64,000 nt of DNA from contig NC_012873.2 in assembly GCF_000003195.3 (NCBI RefSeq), positions 3,433,894 to 3,497,893 of the forward strand, written 5' to 3'. The first letter of the stretch is position 1; each line of letters opens with the position of its first letter. Source of the stretch: Sorghum bicolor. Taxonomy: Eukaryota > Streptophyta > Magnoliopsida > Poales > Poaceae. A model generated the notes under the pieces. That model saw nothing but the letters and a program-made list of their open reading frames with translations, was not told the DNA's origin and ran no database searches. This document shows positions 61,318-64,000 of the stretch, piece by piece. A program made the translations under genes and the position numbers.

Positions 61318-62028
61318 TCAAAGATCCTCCGCCGGCGCCGGCGCCGGGCGCGGCGACTGCCCCTCCAGCTGCATGAGCTTGGAGAAGACCCCGACCATGG
61401 GCGCCGTGTTGTACGTGCAGGCCTCGGTCTGCATGTACGCGCCGCGCTGGTCGTTGAAGACGTCCTCGCCGTTGGGCCCGCCGACGACGGCGCCGACGAG
61501 GTCGTTTGGGTTCTCCCGCCGCGCGCTGTACCACGAGTCGAACCCCTGCAGGCAGCCGATGAAGTCCCGGTCGTGACTGTACGACGCGCTCGACGCCGCG
61601 CGGTGGTGCACCTGCCGCGGGTACGCCGCGCCGTACCCGACCAGGTAGCTGGTGCGCATCGGGTTCGTGCCCAGGATGTAGTCGGCCTGGGACTTGGCGA
61701 ACGCCAGCACCTCGCCGGCGTCGCCGGCGGCGGCGGGCTCGCCGTCGTCGTCGCCAGAGCCGCCGCAGCGGAGGGGCTGGTCGAGGGAGGAGAGGACGTC
61801 GGAGTAGACGGTGAGGAGGAAGGCCGCGCCGGAGGCGTACTGGAGGTTGTTCCAGGGGCGGATGAAGAGCAGCCCCGCCGGGGTGCGGCCGGCGTTGTGC
61901 TTCGCGCCGCCGGGGTTCCGGTTCATGCACGAGCACACGTAGTACTCCGCCTTGGACCGCAGCTGCTCCACCACCGCCACCTCCTCCGCGCTCAGCCGCA
62001 GCCGCTGCTCCTTCGCCTCCACCAGCAG
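61318..62028 (-). CDS. GH9 endo-1,4-beta-glucanase, last exon (partial)
   Basis: The minus-strand exon begins at 62028 after a CTTACAG acceptor and encodes 236 residues to the stop at 61318. It holds the C-terminal half of a glycoside hydrolase family 9 catalytic domain. [27 protein letters not shown] is followed by [18 protein letters not shown] and [11 protein letters not shown], the first family signature with its active-site His. [28 protein letters not shown] is the second signature, with Asp and Glu in the expected places. By family it cleaves internal beta-1,4-glucan bonds and acts in the cell wall or secretory path. An insert of Gly, Asp and Ala ([17 protein letters not shown]) lies between the conserved blocks. 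No carbohydrate-binding module follows. Earlier exons are not found in 62029-64000, so the gene continues beyond the right edge after an intron of at least 1.97 kb. Confidence 0.9.
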   Translation of the reverse strand: MLVEAKEQRLRLSAEEVAVVEQLRSKAEYYVCSCMNRNPGGAKHNAGRTPAGLLFIRPWNNLQYASGAAFLLTVYSDVLSSLDQPLRCGGSGDDDGEPAAAGDAGEVLAFAKSQADYILGTNPMRTSYLVGYGAAYPRQVHHRAASSASYSHDRDFIGCLQGFDSWYSARRENPNDLVGAVVGGPNGEDVFNDQRGAYMQTEACTYNTAPMVGVFSKLMQLEGQSPRPAPAPAEDL

Positions 62029-64000
62029 CTGTAAGATTCACAGGCAAGCACAGCAAAATCAGCAGCTGTTGAAACTTGAAAAAAAAAACGCTGTTTCTTT
62101 CCAGGAACAGAACAGCATGTCTCTGAAACTTCGACTTTATTATTTTGATTTATTAAGAGATATTAGCACAGTGTTTGTTCTAGTGTATTTTCATATTCTT
62201 ATTAAAGCCAAAAAAACAAAAAACAAAAAACCTGCACTATGCTTCAAGCAACTGTCATTATTCTGACTGAAACACGTCAAATCAGATTGTTATACTCCAT
62301 TATTATCAGCTCCTGTTAGTCAAACATTTGGCCAAACACTATACTACTGTTGACTTCAGGAGTGAGACTTGAAGCTATTCAATGCAGAATTGCCTGTTGA
62401 GCAGCCATGTAGGATTAGGATGTACTATATGACACATCCCCCTGTCTTGTTACGGTCCAAATTTCAGTGTCATCCAAAACTAGCTGTGTAGGCTTCGTAT
62501 ACAATAAGTTAACCGAAAGGTAAAACTAGTACTTGAAAATTTAGGATCCTAGCCACATGATCCTTCTTTCAGGGTTCCGTTTGTCAGGTCTCTGGTTGTG
62601 ATCCAACAACTTCCAACCTTTTTCCAAACATGTAACTACTGTTAGTTGAATGACCCATGTGTTGATGGATGTTCCATTGTTCTACCTTAAAATTGGCTCT
62701 AGTGCTGCCTTCATGGTCAAGATCTGTCTCATGCTCCTGATCTCTTTATCTCTCTGTCAGATCATTTATTTATGTGTTAAGCTTTCACTAACAGATTTCA
62801 AAATGACACTGACTCTTCTGTCCAGGTGCATCAACAGTAAGATGGCTAGAATCTTCAGAGTTGGTTGATTTGCTTGCTTCACAACATCACAGTCCAAGCA
62901 TGATGAGATAGAGGACAGACAGGCAGGCTTGTGGATGCATAAAGAAATGTTTGCATTGGTAAGAGACGTCTGTCTTGTATTCTAAGCATTGGAAGGAGCT
63001 GTGGTCAAAGTGTGGTGTCAGGATTAGGAATGCAGTCCATTTCTACAAGACCCCCAATAATAATGTCATCAGTCCACTATCCCTCAGAAAAATGTCATCA
63101 GTCTACTCTACTCTACTACACCTTATAAATAAATTCCCAAGGTTAGGAAAAGAGTCTGTTTCTTTTGTTGGAGAATAATGCATGCTACCAAGAACACATG
63201 AGAGAAAAATGACAGAAATGGTTGGCAGAGGACAAGGGAACAGGTAGAGGGAAGATATGATCTGCTTGCTCATCATAAACAATTGATGAGGGCTCCTGTG
63301 CTGTGATCCACATGGTTATGAACAGTGATTCTCTGCTTAATGAGCTAGATTATTTTGTCCATGTGTATATATATTATATAGGCTGTTGATGCTATATGGT
63401 TTCTGTTTCTCCCAAAGGAAATGTGGATGTGCCAAATCAGCACACGTATCTTTCCTCGCAAATTACTAAAATCCGCATATATACTACTACACAATATGCA
63501 TTCCTCCACAAGATGAAGTTGTTGTTTGATGTGGAGATGTTGTGCACCCACCAAATTCAAACACAAGCAAAAGCAATGGGTGAGCAGAGCTATATGCCTA
63601 TGCTTGTAAGATAGCCTAAGCAAAAGGGAAGGTTGCACCAAACAGGCTTGCCCTTGATGCTATCTTGGAACATGGAACTGCTGCTACTCACTTTGCATTG
63701 CAGGCTTCCAGTTAAAACATCTTTCCCCATCAAGCGTGGGCCATCCAAAAGAGAATGTTAACCACCTACTACACTTGGTTAGTTCACACGTTGTGCTGCC
63801 TTGTGCAATGCATGCATGCCAAACATTTTTTTTTCTCCCCCAAAAAAAAAGAACAAAAAAGAATCTGTTTTTTGAAGCAAACATTTCACTCTCCCCAATC
63901 AACGGTGGTAAATTTTGTTAGGCTTCAACCACAACACAACAAGAGGACAGCATGACGACGCCTTCATCAGATAATAAAAAGGATTAAATTGTGCATTATT
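62029..64000. other. Long intron of the GH9 gene, or intergenic DNA
   Basis: AT-rich sequence without any GH9-like exon, element termini or RNA gene that could be recognised. Small open frames (for example 62650-62868 and 62975-63178) lack family resemblance. If the GH9 exon is part of an intact gene, this is its intron. Confidence 0.5.

Overview
This is nuclear DNA of a flowering plant, very probably a panicoid grass close to Sorghum. That is an inference from the GC-rich first exons with AT-rich introns, the dense Tourist-, Stowaway- and hAT-type miniature elements, and the gene families present. Genes are multi-exon and many of the open frames are intergenic or intronic shadows.

Layout: (1) 1-5.6 kb is gene-poor, with a possible first exon leaving the left edge, a MITE, and a 3.3 kb PIF/Harbinger-type element that carries a truncated carboxylesterase gene. 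(2) 5.9-17.9 kb is a tandem duplication. Each unit has a four-exon, 358-codon AIF/AIFM2-like FAD oxidoreductase gene. The units differ by clean transposon insertions whose empty sites are preserved in the other unit. (3) 20.1-25.6 kb is a six-coding-exon RING-H2 E3 ligase of MBR/BIG BROTHER type with a LINE relic in its last intron. (4) 26.2-33.6 kb holds the blue-light receptor/F-box/Kelch gene ZEITLUPE (ADAGIO), preceded by a broken partial copy of its own intron 1 and exon 2. (5) 36.2-38.2 kb is a DUF1644 gene on the minus strand. (6) 41.5-45.1 kb is a complete PIF/Harbinger transposon with intact ORF1 and a DDE transposase. (7) 45.7-50.0 kb is a nest of hAT, Stowaway, Tourist, SINE-like and LINE insertions, including a duplicated piece of the 3' flank of the downstream receptor kinase. 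(8) 50.7-52.6 kb is a divergent TIFY/JAZ gene on the minus strand. (9) 53.7-59.5 kb is a 13-exon malectin-like/LRR receptor kinase on the minus strand. (10) 61.3-62.0 kb is the last exon of a GH9 endoglucanase, whose upstream exons lie past the right edge.

The genes do not form a pathway. Several are regulators: ZTL in clock and photoperiod control, a JAZ-like jasmonate repressor, a RING E3 ligase and a receptor kinase. The most unusual signals are structural: a gene-carrying PIF element, a 66-bp host-sequence inverted duplication around a MITE remnant, loss of a TATA-containing segment from one tandem oxidoreductase copy, and a JAZ gene with an altered TIFY core and a Jas intron that appears to use a GC donor. 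All exon junctions were derived by hand from reading frame and splice dinucleotides; no alignment or expression data were available.
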